NCBI GenBank assembly: GCA_030407315.1
Contig: JALQPE010002096.1
Coordinates: 248,001 to 312,000, forward strand
Direction of reading: 5' to 3'
Length of the DNA stretch: 64,000 bases
Source of the DNA: Asparagopsis taxiformis
Taxonomy: Eukaryota; Rhodophyta; Florideophyceae; Bonnemaisoniales; Bonnemaisoniaceae
Numbering within the stretch: position 1 is the first letter of the stretch; every line of letters begins with the position of its first letter. Both the position numbers and the translations under genes were made by a program. Shown here piece after piece: positions 10,064-20,163 of the stretch. A model generated the notes under the pieces. It was given only the letters and a program-made list of their open reading frames with translations, did not search any database and was not told where the DNA came from.

Positions 10064-10708
10064 GGTTGACAATGCTCCAGACTTGATTCACCAGTAAAAA
10101 TTCGATGTTTGAACCCTTTCAGGTAGGGGCAGGCTCTGAAAAAAATTGATCGTCGATTACATCCATAGTGGAAGCTGCATTCAGGAAATGACATTTAGTC
10201 GTTCATTGTACTGTTCGAAGGCTAGTAGTGTGCTGAGTAGTTTGATTGGACAAGCTTCCAGCGTGGCATTGGAGCGAACTTTGTCCCGCACACACTTTTC
10301 ACCTTCCAGTACAAATCATCCTCATTACAGCAATTACCCAAGAGCAATCAACGTGGCAGGATTCGAACTGAGAAACTCAGTCAGTGCACTGTCTGATTTC
10401 AGGACGGACTTACAGTGTAATATGTAGCTGAGTATGCCAGCAGCCTCGACCAAGGGCGGGAGGGTATTGGCAAACACCCTGTATTTTGTTAAAGAAAAGG
10501 GAATAATTTTTGTACTGAGTAGTTTTGAAATGTTTGCGTATTTTCCTACTTGACGGGCCTTTGATTAAAATATACAAATTTTTTATTTTAGTTCGTAATC
10601 TAGGAAATGATGAAGCAATTAGGAAATGACTCGATCTTTAAGGAAATACCCCGTATTTGAATATGAGGTCTACTGGTAAACGTGGACGCTATCCAACAAC
10701 TATCGACT

Positions 10709-11089
10709 ATGGATGCAGACCATGACAGTGATGCTTCGCCGCCGCGCCGCCGCCAAATTCCTCCAAATCGTCACCGACCACCTACATCCACCTCATCGCT
10801 CCACAGTCAGCAGCCGTCAGTACAGGCCATTGTGCGTAATCCTTCTGATGAACATCATAGCCTAGTGAAGAAACGAAAAATCTCCCCGCAGCTGCCATCA
10901 AATTTCAAATCCACGCCCCCGCTCCACGTTGCGCAAAACATCTCCCCCAATCGTTTCAATTTGAAACCTGGGCCCAGATGGGACGGCGTTGACCGATCCA
11001 ATGGCTTTGAGCAACGCCTCGTGCAGGTCAAAGCTGAACAGCGTAACATAGCCACCCGTGCATACAAAGCCTCAGTGGCTGATATCTAA
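10709..11089 (+). CDS. BUD13: BUD13/CWC26-like pre-mRNA splicing factor, short form
   Basis: 126 residues. The C-terminus NRFNLKPGPRWDGVDRSNGF, then EQRL...RAYKASVADI, is the hallmark of BUD13/CWC26, the RES-complex subunit that helps retain and splice pre-mRNAs on the activated spliceosome. The rest is basic, Ser/Pro-rich and probably disordered (SPPRRRQIPPNRHRPP). At 126 residues it is far shorter than the animal protein and nearly the minimal functional tail. The ATG at 10709 is the first after the transposon end; the open frame before it has no ATG. It ends 14 bp from the convergent helical-repeat gene. Confidence 0.88.
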   Translation: MDADHDSDASPPRRRQIPPNRHRPPTSTSSLHSQQPSVQAIVRNPSDEHHSLVKKRKISPQLPSNFKSTPPLHVAQNISPNRFNLKPGPRWDGVDRSNGFEQRLVQVKAEQRNIATRAYKASVADI

Positions 11090-11103
11090 CATTGTCCTCG
11101 GCT

Positions 11104-12558
11104 CTATTCCATGTCCGTCAACGACAACGACTGTTTGAAAAGCATGTTAAGCGCCGTTTGCGCCGGCTGCGATGTCTCACTCAATCCCAGACGTTTCGCC
11201 ACCTGTGAATGTCCAAACTTGGAAACAGCAACGTGCAGAGATGTTTGTCCAATGTGCAGAAACTCCTGCTCTGTCGGCATAATACCTTCCGTACCGTGTT
11301 TCTGAATAAATTCAAGAACACGTTTGCCCACACTGGGAAAGTCCTGCCAGTAATTTCTCTTCAGACCCATTCGATCCGCGACCGCTTTCGAGCCGCCGTG
11401 ATGCAGAATCGCCTGATACAGGTCTTGTCGATTGTAGTTGGTCAACGTTCTGGACGATGGAATTTCATCTGGTAGGCCATGAATTTTCATAAACGCCTTC
11501 AATTGCCGAGAGAACAATTGCCAGTCTTTCAACACCTCCTTCGTGCGCACCCGATACTGCAGACCGAGCCTCTGGGACACCGCTGACATCCCGCCGTATT
11601 TCGCGATAGCCGCCGCCAGATCCGTTCTTCCTTTCGATTTCATCACATTCGTCAGCGGCATGACGCCTTCGTCCCCGAGCTCGTTCACAAATCCGTAGAT
11701 TTCGTATGCGAGATTGTAGAACTTGTCGTAATAAAAGTCGTCCTTCTTTCTCGAATCAAACCCTAATTGCTTTGCAGCCTGTCGAAACCCTCCATGAAAA
11801 TCCGAAATCGCATCAGCAAGATCCGCTCTCCCTGCGGCGCGCAATTCGCTCTGCGTTGGCATGTCGTCCAGTTGTCGCTGATACGGATTTAACGAGTAGT
11901 CCAGAATGCCACATTCCCTAGCCCTCACTTTTCTGTTTTCGACAAACTGTCGAATTTCTCTTTCAACCTTTGGCCAACTCTTCCAATAGTGCTTCGATTT
12001 GCGCTGCACCCGCAGCTTGCGATTCAGTCGCGCCGCTACGTCACCCATGCCTCCGTGCTGCTCAATCGCTTCGACAAGGTCTGAGCGTTTGTGCTCGCGC
12101 AACTGCAATTGAGTGGGCATCATATCGGAAGCGATGCCCAAGCTTTCGCAAACAGTCAACAATTCTTTCTGCAAATTGGAAAAGTCGCGCCAATACCCTG
12201 GTGCTTTCTTAGTCGAAGAGCGCTCAATTCCAAGCAGCTCTGATACTTTGTGGTAACCACCCATCTTTGTGATGGCATTGTCAATGTCCCGTCGACCAGC
12301 TGCTCGCAGTTCACGTGAATTGGGCATCCGCTGTTCTGCGCCTTCCGGTTTTGAGGAATTGAACTGCTGTAGCTCGGCTTTGATATTTGAAATGTCATCC
12401 CAGTAACCTTTTGGCTTTCTTGTACGTCGCTTCGGAGCGGGCGTACATGATGTGACCGCACGGCGACTGTACGTTGAACAAAGTGCTGTAGAACTTCGTA
12501 CGGACGATATGTAAAGTGTACCAGTACTGTTTCCAAATGCTAATTTGACGCCCGGCAT
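11104..12558 (-). CDS. Helical-repeat protein A (six about 65-residue modules), probably organellar
   Basis: 484 residues. The leader of about 48 residues is rich in Ser/Thr/Arg (GTLYISSVRSSTALCSTYSR), like a plastid or mitochondrial transit peptide. Six modules follow, each starting with an aromatic helix (YWDDISNIKAELQQF, YWRDFSNLQKELL, YWKSWPKVEREIRQF, YYDKFYNLAYEIYGF, LKDWQLFSRQLKAF, YWQDFPSVGKRVLEF), then MPT--ELR, then GR-DL--AI---GG, and ending VA-RLGL. Variable residues sit between conserved positions, as in modular nucleic-acid-binding repeats. I do not recognise it as PPR, OPR, mTERF or TPR. A second member is at 45967-48042. A role in organelle RNA binding is an inference. Confidence 0.8.
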   Translation of the reverse strand: MPGVKLAFGNSTGTLYISSVRSSTALCSTYSRRAVTSCTPAPKRRTRKPKGYWDDISNIKAELQQFNSSKPEGAEQRMPNSRELRAAGRRDIDNAITKMGGYHKVSELLGIERSSTKKAPGYWRDFSNLQKELLTVCESLGIASDMMPTQLQLREHKRSDLVEAIEQHGGMGDVAARLNRKLRVQRKSKHYWKSWPKVEREIRQFVENRKVRARECGILDYSLNPYQRQLDDMPTQSELRAAGRADLADAISDFHGGFRQAAKQLGFDSRKKDDFYYDKFYNLAYEIYGFVNELGDEGVMPLTNVMKSKGRTDLAAAIAKYGGMSAVSQRLGLQYRVRTKEVLKDWQLFSRQLKAFMKIHGLPDEIPSSRTLTNYNRQDLYQAILHHGGSKAVADRMGLKRNYWQDFPSVGKRVLEFIQKHGTEGIMPTEQEFLHIGQTSLHVAVSKFGHSQVAKRLGLSETSQPAQTALNMLFKQSLSLTDME

Positions 12559-13026
12559 TATTGTTTAGCTTTAAGGGAAGGTCGGAGTTGACGATTGCTT
12601 ACGTCTTGGAACATCTGAGATTTCTGCAGAGTTGTAACACAGAATAATGGTGCACTGAACCAAGTCGAGGTTCATGAAATTGGAAAATAGAAAAAAAGAA
12701 TCATGTGGTTGAGAATAGCTCAAGATACCCGAAGGGTAACAATTCTGTCTGCGCTATTGCCAGCAGATGGCTGGGCATCATTGTGTGAAATCCGGCGTAA
12801 CGAAGGATGAACATTTGCCATAGAAGAATCTACTCTCAGCATCCAATTTTACTCAATTTGCAAAGACAAAATCTAGTAGATTCTTTATCAGCGCACTAAA
12901 AGCTCACTTTGTAACAATGCAACTGGACAAAGTTGTTCCCCCCTGTCATGGAATTGCACCATTACATTGGCATGGTTACTATTGTTTGAAAGTGATTTGT
13001 TCCGCCTATTGCCGAAGCAATTTGTC
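12559..13026. other. Intergenic, nothing recognised
   Basis: 468 bp holding the presumed promoter of helical-repeat gene A and the 3' end of the reductase gene. No further feature seen. Confidence 0.5.
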
Positions 13027-14997
13027 CTACTCCGCAATCTCACCGTAAAACCAAATATCCTTGACATATCTATGTTCGGTGGACAAGCTGCGCAACATGT
13101 TCTTACCCTCTTCCTCATTTCCATCACAGCAAAACTGGCCAAGAATTTTACCGAGCGCCAAATGCACTCCTTGGGCCATCCCACCTCCATCGCCACAGAC
13201 ATATACATGTCCGCCGTTAGAAATAATTTCCGCAACTTCCTCACCTCGCGCCTCAAGCCTGTGCTGGACGTAGATCTTTTCCGGCCCAGCTCTAGATATT
13301 GCTACATCCAGCTCCGATAAGACACCAGTTTCCTGCAAATCATTCAGGTCGTCTTTGTACAAAAAGTCCTTTTCGGCGTGTCGACACCCGAAGAAGAGCA
13401 TGGTTCTTCCGACATCAATTTCTTTGGAGGTTTCTGGCTTCAGCTGACTAGCTCTCTCTCGCAAAAAGCCGCGGAAGGGTGCTACTCCAGTACCCGGTCC
13501 GATCATGATATAATCGGTTTCGAGAGATGCTGGTGGGCGGAAATTACTCGAACTGTCAGATTCCCGCGGAATGAGAAGAACAGACGGTCCAGCTTTCCCT
13601 GTCAAAAAATCTTGACATTGCCGCGCGAGTGCATTTGTCGCCAAGCCGTTTTCGACAACGCTAAAGGCAAACTGTAAAACATTATGGCCATCCAGCTCGG
13701 GTGAGGATGTAGCGCTGTACCATCGGGGAGCAATGGATGGTAATTGGTCCAGGAATATAGAAAGAGGCGCTCTACACGATTTAGCCTTTTGTTCCAAGAC
13801 ATCTAGAACCGACAATCCCTTAGAAAGTATGTGCTCAGAATATTGCTTTCTTCCGTCTTTGGAACACAAATGAAGAAGTGTCTTTCGTTCTTCAATATCG
13901 GTGCAGTAGTCAGACATCGCACGTAGTAAAGATTTCTTCGGTGCAGATCGGATGTCTATTCTTTGTCGCACGAATTGTGCGACAGAAGCAACTGCAATAG
14001 TGTCACCATTTTCCTTGATAACATGTAGCAGTGAATCATGTTCAGCGTGAATTGCAGTCAAAAACCTTGTCACCTCTTGCGCATCATTCTCTACGAGGAC
14101 GCCAAACGCATCGCCCGCTCGGTATGTTTTGCCAAACGCGCTTTGTTCATCGCAGGTTAATTCCATGTGCCACACGGTACTATCAGCATCGTCACTTGTG
14201 AGTTTCCTCGCTGCCGTGACGTTACTGGAACGCACAATGTCAGGTCTGTACGATGGATGAACAGAGCGTGGAATGTCATAATCTGCAGGCACAGTATCTA
14301 TGGGGTAGGCAGCAAGTTTGGGTGGGAATACTTTGGGCAGCTTTTGCTCCTCAAAACCCAACTCTTTCACGGTGACACTCTGAACGATTCCAAAAATGTC
14401 TGAAACTTTTTCCTGTGCAGGTTTTTCTTGAGCTGCTGCATCGGGAGAAGACTGCGTTGTAGCAACTGGCTCTTGTGCAAGGTCAGAATCTCGGCTTAGT
14501 GATATAGTCTCCAATGTGTTCCATAGGCGTTTCAGCCACGGCTCTACAACGATTTCCAGGCCAACGCCATCATCCGCTTCGCCTCTCTTCAAAAAGCTAA
14601 CAGCGCCGAGTTTTGCCATGCTAACATCAACTTTCTTGCCTGTTTGGCAGAAATTTTCATAGTTGGTATCGCCAAGTCCGAGTACTGTGTATTGCAAGCC
14701 TTTCAGTAGAGCGGGATCTTTCTTTCTCAAAAGACGCATGAAAGGACGAATGGTCTCTGGCGGGTCGCCATCACCAGTAGTAGATACAACGATAACGTTA
14801 TAGGCCTTCGGATATGACTCGGGCAAATTGAATGACGAAACTTGCTGGTAATCGGAGAGGCAACGGAGAACGCCTTGAGAAAAGTTTCTGTCTGGGAGCT
14901 CTGCAAAAATTCTGCGAGCAATTTCTTCTGCATTGCCCGTGACGGTACCGTATAAAACATTGACAATAACTTTGCTTCCGTCAACCATGTTTACCAT
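13027..14997 (-). CDS. Diflavin reductase, methionine synthase reductase-like
   Basis: 656 residues with the FMN/FAD/NADPH layout of the cytochrome P450 reductase family. FMN domain: VNVLYGTVTGNAEEIARRIF, STTGDGDPPETIRPFMRLLR, LGLGDTNYENFC. The block RGEADDGVGLEIVVEPW is close to human methionine synthase reductase, which argues for MTRR rather than P450 reductase or Ndor1/Tah18. FAD domain: PRWYSATSSPEL and the Gly/Pro-rich GPGTGVAPFRGFLRER; NADPH domain: FFGCRHAEKDFLY, YVCGDGGGMAQGV. The C-terminus is RYVKDIWFYGEIAE. It would pass electrons from NADPH to reactivate cobalamin-dependent methionine synthase. ATGs at 14997 and 14988 are both possible. Confidence 0.82.
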   Translation of the reverse strand: MVNMVDGSKVIVNVLYGTVTGNAEEIARRIFAELPDRNFSQGVLRCLSDYQQVSSFNLPESYPKAYNVIVVSTTGDGDPPETIRPFMRLLRKKDPALLKGLQYTVLGLGDTNYENFCQTGKKVDVSMAKLGAVSFLKRGEADDGVGLEIVVEPWLKRLWNTLETISLSRDSDLAQEPVATTQSSPDAAAQEKPAQEKVSDIFGIVQSVTVKELGFEEQKLPKVFPPKLAAYPIDTVPADYDIPRSVHPSYRPDIVRSSNVTAARKLTSDDADSTVWHMELTCDEQSAFGKTYRAGDAFGVLVENDAQEVTRFLTAIHAEHDSLLHVIKENGDTIAVASVAQFVRQRIDIRSAPKKSLLRAMSDYCTDIEERKTLLHLCSKDGRKQYSEHILSKGLSVLDVLEQKAKSCRAPLSIFLDQLPSIAPRWYSATSSPELDGHNVLQFAFSVVENGLATNALARQCQDFLTGKAGPSVLLIPRESDSSSNFRPPASLETDYIMIGPGTGVAPFRGFLRERASQLKPETSKEIDVGRTMLFFGCRHAEKDFLYKDDLNDLQETGVLSELDVAISRAGPEKIYVQHRLEARGEEVAEIISNGGHVYVCGDGGGMAQGVHLALGKILGQFCCDGNEEEGKNMLRSLSTEHRYVKDIWFYGEIAE

Positions 14998-15440
14998 GCC
15001 TTTGGCAAGGACAAAGCGTAGTACGGAGAAGGAAGGGGAGAAGCGGAGCGCGGATGAAAAATGACAACATTTGAGTGAGCTGGAAAGTACTGGTGTAGAA
15101 TATATGTTATCCACCGGCCGTGTGGCAATGAACAGCGCAGCGATGTGAAACAAATGAAACGATGTCAGCGGTCCACAAGTTTCCTCAACACGTTCTGTGA
15201 CCAGATGCGGACCGCGTTACCAGTATCCTCTCAGTAGCCTACACGTGGCCAACTAAATTTCGCCGGCGGTGGCGTAGCAAAACAAAGCCAGAAATGAGCT
15301 TTTCCAATTCTGCATACCAATTGTCTAATATCCGAGGTCGATCACAGTGCTTCCCATCACTTTCTTATCAAAGCCCTGTCTCTATCGCGCTCGCGTCTTC
15401 TATCGTCTACCATCACCCCGTAAGCATTCATTAGGCGCAA

Positions 15441-18074
15441 ATGGGAGGTACTGGGAGATCTCGCCGAAGGAAGCGTGTGGAAGAACACGGAACTGGACTA
15501 GAGCATGATATCCCAGTTTCAGAGGGTGCAGGCCAGAGAGACCGCTCCCGTCGCAGGCGTTTAGCGTATAAACTCGAGAAAGCTGGCAAGGAGCAACAGG
15601 ATGATCCTACTCTTGCAGCTCTAGTTGCCAAGAAAAAAAACCAGGGGCGTGCTGCTCGTGCTGCACGTGCAAAGGCCAGAGATGCCAAACGAGGCGAATC
15701 AGAAGACAAGTCTGCTGCTGCCAATGGGCATGCCGAAGATGAGCTCCCTGTTCCAGGTAACTCAGACGACGACGCTTCTTCAGATGAAAACATGGCAGAC
15801 ATGACAGACGATGGTTCGGAAGAAGAGCAGATAATTAGACGCAAGAAATCGAACAAAGCTGCTGCACCTGTCTTTTCAGATGACAATGCAAAGTGGTTGA
15901 AGCTCAAATCAAGTAACAGTGATGCAAACCTATTTGAAGATGAATCTATGGTTCAAACTTCCCGTCGCAGGTCTCGCCGTGCTCGCGATATTGACATGGA
16001 AGATGAGCCAACAGAAGAAGACCTGGCCTTTATCAATGATGGTGATGTAGACGACGAATCTGACTCTGGCGAAGACGGTACCGACCCCGACGCCGATAGT
16101 TCGGACGACGATGGTAGTCTGCCCCCGGATAAATTGGAGCTCGCCTCACGACAAATTATCCAGGAGAAAGAACAAGAGGCCATGGAAGCAGAAGCAGAAT
16201 TTCAGGATGAGCGTGACAGAGCTAAAGCGGCTGAATCCAAATTCAAACTTGAGGGCGGAGTGCTTTCTCGCGGTACTGACGATGAAAATGCTGTTCTCGG
16301 GTCAACACGTGAGGAGTTGCTACTGAAAATCCGTGGAATACTGCAAGTGCTTGGTGATTTTAAGAATCGCAAGGAAGCGTCAAAGTGTCGCTCTGACTAT
16401 ATTGATGCTCTCCGAGAGTCTGTTTGCGAGTGCTTCAGCTATAATGAGGAGCTGGCTACCATTCTCATGGATATATTCCCCAATGCTGAAATTGTGGATT
16501 TCATGGAAGCGTCTGAATTGCCAAGGCCACTCACCATTCGAACAAATACCCTGAAAACAAGGAGAAGGGATCTTGCTCAGTCTCTGATCAGTCGAGGTAT
16601 GAACGTTGACCCAATTGACAAATGGTCGAAGGTGGGCTTGGTCGTGTATGACTCCCAGGTGCCAGTTGGTGCAACTCCAGAATATTTGTCTGGGCATTAT
16701 ATGATTCAATCCGCATCAAGCTTTCTCCCAGTCGTTGCGCTTGCTCCGCAGGAGAATGAGAAGGTGGTTGACATGGCAGCTGCACCTGGTGGAAAGACTA
16801 CTTACATTGCCTCGGTGATGAAGAACACTGGTACACTCATTGCAAATGACTTGAAGCGAGATCGTTTAAAGTCATTAGTAGCGAACATCCACCGGCTGGG
16901 TGTACGAAATGCCGTCGTATGCAACTACGATGGCATTGTGATTCCAAAGATTTTCGGGAGTAGTTTTGATAGAGCGCTTTTGGATGCTCCTTGTTCCGGA
17001 ACTGGCATCATCAGTCATGACCCATCTATCAAGCAGAACCGTCGCCAGAAGGACTTGGATAATGTGACAAGGATTCAGAAAGAGCTAATTTTAGCTGCTA
17101 TTGATTCCGTCAACCCAAAATCTAGCACAGGAGGTTATATTGTCTATTCAACTTGCTCTGTATTGATCGAGGAAAACGAAGCGGTGGTTGACTATGCAAT
17201 TCGCAACAGGGACGTTGCGATTGTTGAATCTGGAATATCGTTTGGTGTCCCAGGATTTACTAGCATGAGGCATCATAAGTTTCATCCCAGCCTAAAACTT
17301 TCCTGTAGAATATACCCTCATATTCACAATCTTGACGGGTTTTTTGTTTGCAAGTTGAAGAAGTTATCCAACAAGAGAACTGGAGGAAAAAGTCTCATTG
17401 GGAATGCAAGTGTCAAGAAGGAACCCACCCCGCAGAAGGGCAAAGACAATAAACGTGAGCAAAATGGGCATCGAGCAGTTTCCGAGTCTCCTAAGCCTGC
17501 ACGTAGGAATGCAAAAACGAAGAAGACATCTGATGCTGGCGTTCCAGAAATCCCTGCAAAGGACAAAGATGTTGAAATGGTGGACGTTCCAGCTAAGAAA
17601 ATTGAGAAGAAACAAGCTGCCAAGGAATCCACACCTGAACCAAGAAAGGCTCTCTCGAAGAAAACTGATGCTGGCAAATCTGACAAGCCTAAGCCAAAGG
17701 GAAAGGTTCTTGAATTGGAAGAATCGAAGGCTCAGAAAGGTCCTGAATCTGAAAAGGTTGAAACACGAGAGAATTGTCGTGGGCCAGAAGAACCGAAGAC
17801 GAGGAAGAGCCCGCGGAAGTCCTTACCGAAATCACAGGAGTCGGTGAACGACACAAGACCAAGTGAGGCTGAACCTGCGAAGAAAAATAAGGGAAAAGCG
17901 GTATCACCGAATCCTAGCACGGCAGGCGCCGAGGATACCCCCCATCGCTCGGGTGAAGGCGAAGGTGATCCCGCTGTGTCTATTGAATCTGTATATGAAA
18001 TATCTCAAGCAAGGCGTAGAGCCAAAATTGCCAAGAAGAAATCAGATATGAGGAAGCGATTAGGCATGAAATGA
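15441..18074 (+). CDS. NOP2: NOP2/NSUN1-type rRNA (cytosine-5) methyltransferase
   Basis: 877 residues. The N-terminal 270 residues are acidic and basic low complexity (nucleolar type, e.g. DDESDSGEDGTDPDADSSDD). The NOL1/NOP2/Sun methyltransferase domain spans about 290-640: the SAM motif DMAAAPGGKTTYIASVM (about 443), LLDAPCSGTGIISHDPS (about 515) with one catalytic Cys, and VYSTCSVLIEENEAVVDY (about 570) with the other. The C-terminal 230 residues are Lys/Pro/Glu-rich repeats. It methylates a cytosine in large-subunit rRNA and is needed for 60S biogenesis. Single exon. Confidence 0.95.
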   Translation: MGGTGRSRRRKRVEEHGTGLEHDIPVSEGAGQRDRSRRRRLAYKLEKAGKEQQDDPTLAALVAKKKNQGRAARAARAKARDAKRGESEDKSAAANGHAEDELPVPGNSDDDASSDENMADMTDDGSEEEQIIRRKKSNKAAAPVFSDDNAKWLKLKSSNSDANLFEDESMVQTSRRRSRRARDIDMEDEPTEEDLAFINDGDVDDESDSGEDGTDPDADSSDDDGSLPPDKLELASRQIIQEKEQEAMEAEAEFQDERDRAKAAESKFKLEGGVLSRGTDDENAVLGSTREELLLKIRGILQVLGDFKNRKEASKCRSDYIDALRESVCECFSYNEELATILMDIFPNAEIVDFMEASELPRPLTIRTNTLKTRRRDLAQSLISRGMNVDPIDKWSKVGLVVYDSQVPVGATPEYLSGHYMIQSASSFLPVVALAPQENEKVVDMAAAPGGKTTYIASVMKNTGTLIANDLKRDRLKSLVANIHRLGVRNAVVCNYDGIVIPKIFGSSFDRALLDAPCSGTGIISHDPSIKQNRRQKDLDNVTRIQKELILAAIDSVNPKSSTGGYIVYSTCSVLIEENEAVVDYAIRNRDVAIVESGISFGVPGFTSMRHHKFHPSLKLSCRIYPHIHNLDGFFVCKLKKLSNKRTGGKSLIGNASVKKEPTPQKGKDNKREQNGHRAVSESPKPARRNAKTKKTSDAGVPEIPAKDKDVEMVDVPAKKIEKKQAAKESTPEPRKALSKKTDAGKSDKPKPKGKVLELEESKAQKGPESEKVETRENCRGPEEPKTRKSPRKSLPKSQESVNDTRPSEAEPAKKNKGKAVSPNPSTAGAEDTPHRSGEGEGDPAVSIESVYEISQARRRAKIAKKKSDMRKRLGMK

Positions 18075-18730
18075 GAAATATGCTTGGTTGTCGTACTCGA
18101 CTCAACAAGCGTCCTTTTTTGACCTCTTCCGATTTTGGCTCTAGACTACCATCCGCTATATGTTTGTAAAGTGACGAGACTGGTTCACATGAAATCGATG
18201 ACCAAAGAGGTTTAGATCCGCAATGCCATTCCATCTACCGTGTCGAGATGAAGATGGGCGTACAGATTGACGTCATGATGTAAGACGCGTGTCATAGTTT
18301 TACTCGCTCTCACCACACTTATCTCGGTCGGGCCAATGAAAATGCTCTACCCACAGTGCATGACGTGGATTAGACTTCGAATTAATTTAGTCAAACTTGA
18401 TAATTTCGCTGCCAACGATAACGCCAAGACACGGCTGCATCGGCTTTGGAAGCATTGAATTAATCGCATACATTAACTATCTACTGATTTCTCTATAGCT
18501 AAATAGTTCACCAGATACTGTACTGTATGCAATCTACATCACATGCGTTTATTACTATATGTTAAGTATCATGTGGCACAAATTCGAATTAAGAATACAT
18601 TCAACGTGACATACGGGTCCGAGTAGCTGTTTGGGCTTTTTCAAATATGTGAAAGCGTCTGCACTACGTTTCCCTCAAAACTGGTTAGAGCAAAACTCGG
18701 GACAACAATCTACTCATCGACTCATCCAAG
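18075..18730. other. AT-rich intergenic region
   Basis: 656 bp between two genes on the same strand. It is AT-rich with no ORF, tRNA or repeat that I can support; presumably the promoter of the secreted-protein gene. Confidence 0.5.
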
Positions 18731-20137
18731 ATGACTCCTCGAGTGATGCGAACTCGAGCACGCAGACTTTTCATCAAAGTCACCTTTGAATTGTTGATAC
18801 TCTCAATATGTACCGCAGCAATGCCGGTGCCGAGTTCACACCCAGTGCTTTCGACTGCAACCGAAAACAAACTAGGAAATCGCAGTTCGCCGATTGTTCG
18901 ACTGAAAAACAATGATGCCGTGTCCATCAGTGCCGCTCCTTTACACACTGAGACCATCGACGTTGAAAGAAAGGTGATTATCCAAACCCAACATGATTCA
19001 ATACCTTCTATTAGCTCACATGACGAGGAAAAGAAGGGGCAAAATGAGCCTCCCGTAGAAATCGTACCACAACCATTCAGGGATACAAGAAAAGTGTTGG
19101 TCGAACGACAATTCCCAAAGTTGACACGAGCAAGTCCTCCAGAGAACCAGGTATGTCAAGTGACTCGATGGAACCATTCGTAAGAGGTATGAGGCCAAAT
19201 TTAAGCTATTCGTTCATTGTGCTCACTAACACATTTTACTCTATACATTTAGAACTCTCTGTCACGGCTCTCCCTTCTCTCATTTGTTCGCCCTTCAATG
19301 AGTATCAGTGCAAAGGAAGAAAAGGATAACACTCGGACAAAGTCGACATGGAAAAGCCTTACACAGGTCTTGTACAAGTCTGGTCCATTGAAGGGAACTG
19401 AAGGTCGTGATAGGAGGGCATTAGGGCTTGAGAATCCACTAGGGACCAGTACCAACTCTAGCATGTCTAGTAACTCCCGTGAAACTCTTTCAGCAACTCA
19501 AGGAAATGGGACAACTCCTTTGCCGATTGCTTTTGACAGCATTGAAGTTGCAGTTTCCCCACTAGCCTTGAATCAGACGGAGATATTTGGGAATTATACG
19601 TCTCTGGAAAACGACAGGGAATCACAAAGAAAGAATAGCTCTGCTCAATTTCAAGAGGTTCCCGATATCAAAAGTAATCATGTGAATACTTCAACTGACG
19701 AACTGCGAAAGTCTCTGAAAGCAGTGATATCCGAGATAAAGCGCACGCTGGGTGACCTAATAAGCGTTGGACTCAAGAAAATAAGAGGTTCCAGTCTTTT
19801 TCATACGGACCAGGGTTATGAAGAAAAGGATGTGGCGTTCATTACAGGGGCTGAGATGCAGGACATGGCAATGCAAAATCGCAATATTGCAGTTCATAAA
19901 AATGCAAACATTTCTAACGTCACAACGACTTTGACAACGAATGTGTCGAAAATTCAAGAGAATACCCAGGAAGCTGCCAAGCTGAGTAATGGGGAAGAAA
20001 AAATATTGAACTCGGCTGAGAAGACTATCTCCGGTTTGAACATGAATTCGTCAAGAAAATCAACTGCAAAACTGTTGAATGATGTTGGGGAGGAAGTGCA
20101 GAAACATTTGAAAGCAGCTCAGGGAAGTCGTGTGTAG
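18731..20137 (+). CDS. Secreted Ser/Thr/Asn-rich protein, unknown
   Basis: Two exons (18731-19150 and 19253-20137; intron GTATGT...TTTAG, branch CACTAAC) encode 434 residues. A basic start and hydrophobic core (RRLFIKVTFELLILSICTAA) form a signal peptide or anchor. The rest is hydrophilic, with many possible N-glycosylation sites (NRSS, NQTE, NYTS, NSSA, NISN, NVTT, NVSK) and a predicted helical stretch around SLKAVISEIKRTLGDLISVG. No domain recognised. It ends 26 bp from the convergent reductase gene. Confidence 0.7.
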
Positions 20138-20163
20138 GCTTGGGCTCATTGCAAGCCCAGTTC

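Larger units (their letters stand above)
8474..10680. mobile_element. PIF/Harbinger-like DNA transposon
   Basis: An AT-rich 2.2-kb block around a single transposase gene. Imperfect terminal inverted repeats can be seen: left TTTAC-TAGACCTC then AAATA (from 8474), right the complement of TTTACCAGTAGACCTC then CAAATA (ending 10680). Inside both ends a second shared CATTTC...CCTAG patch occurs. The exact target-site duplication is not clear to me, so the ends are approximate. The right end lies 29 bp before the BUD13 ATG. No second (Myb-like) ORF typical of Harbinger elements is seen in the element. Confidence 0.6.

Noticed and set aside
10341..10420. A tRNA-like minus-strand stretch (GGCAGGATTCGAAC, a B-box-like sequence) inside the transposon
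   Set aside because: The T-stem does not pair and no acceptor or D-arm could be fitted. Probably chance or a remnant of a tRNA-derived element.
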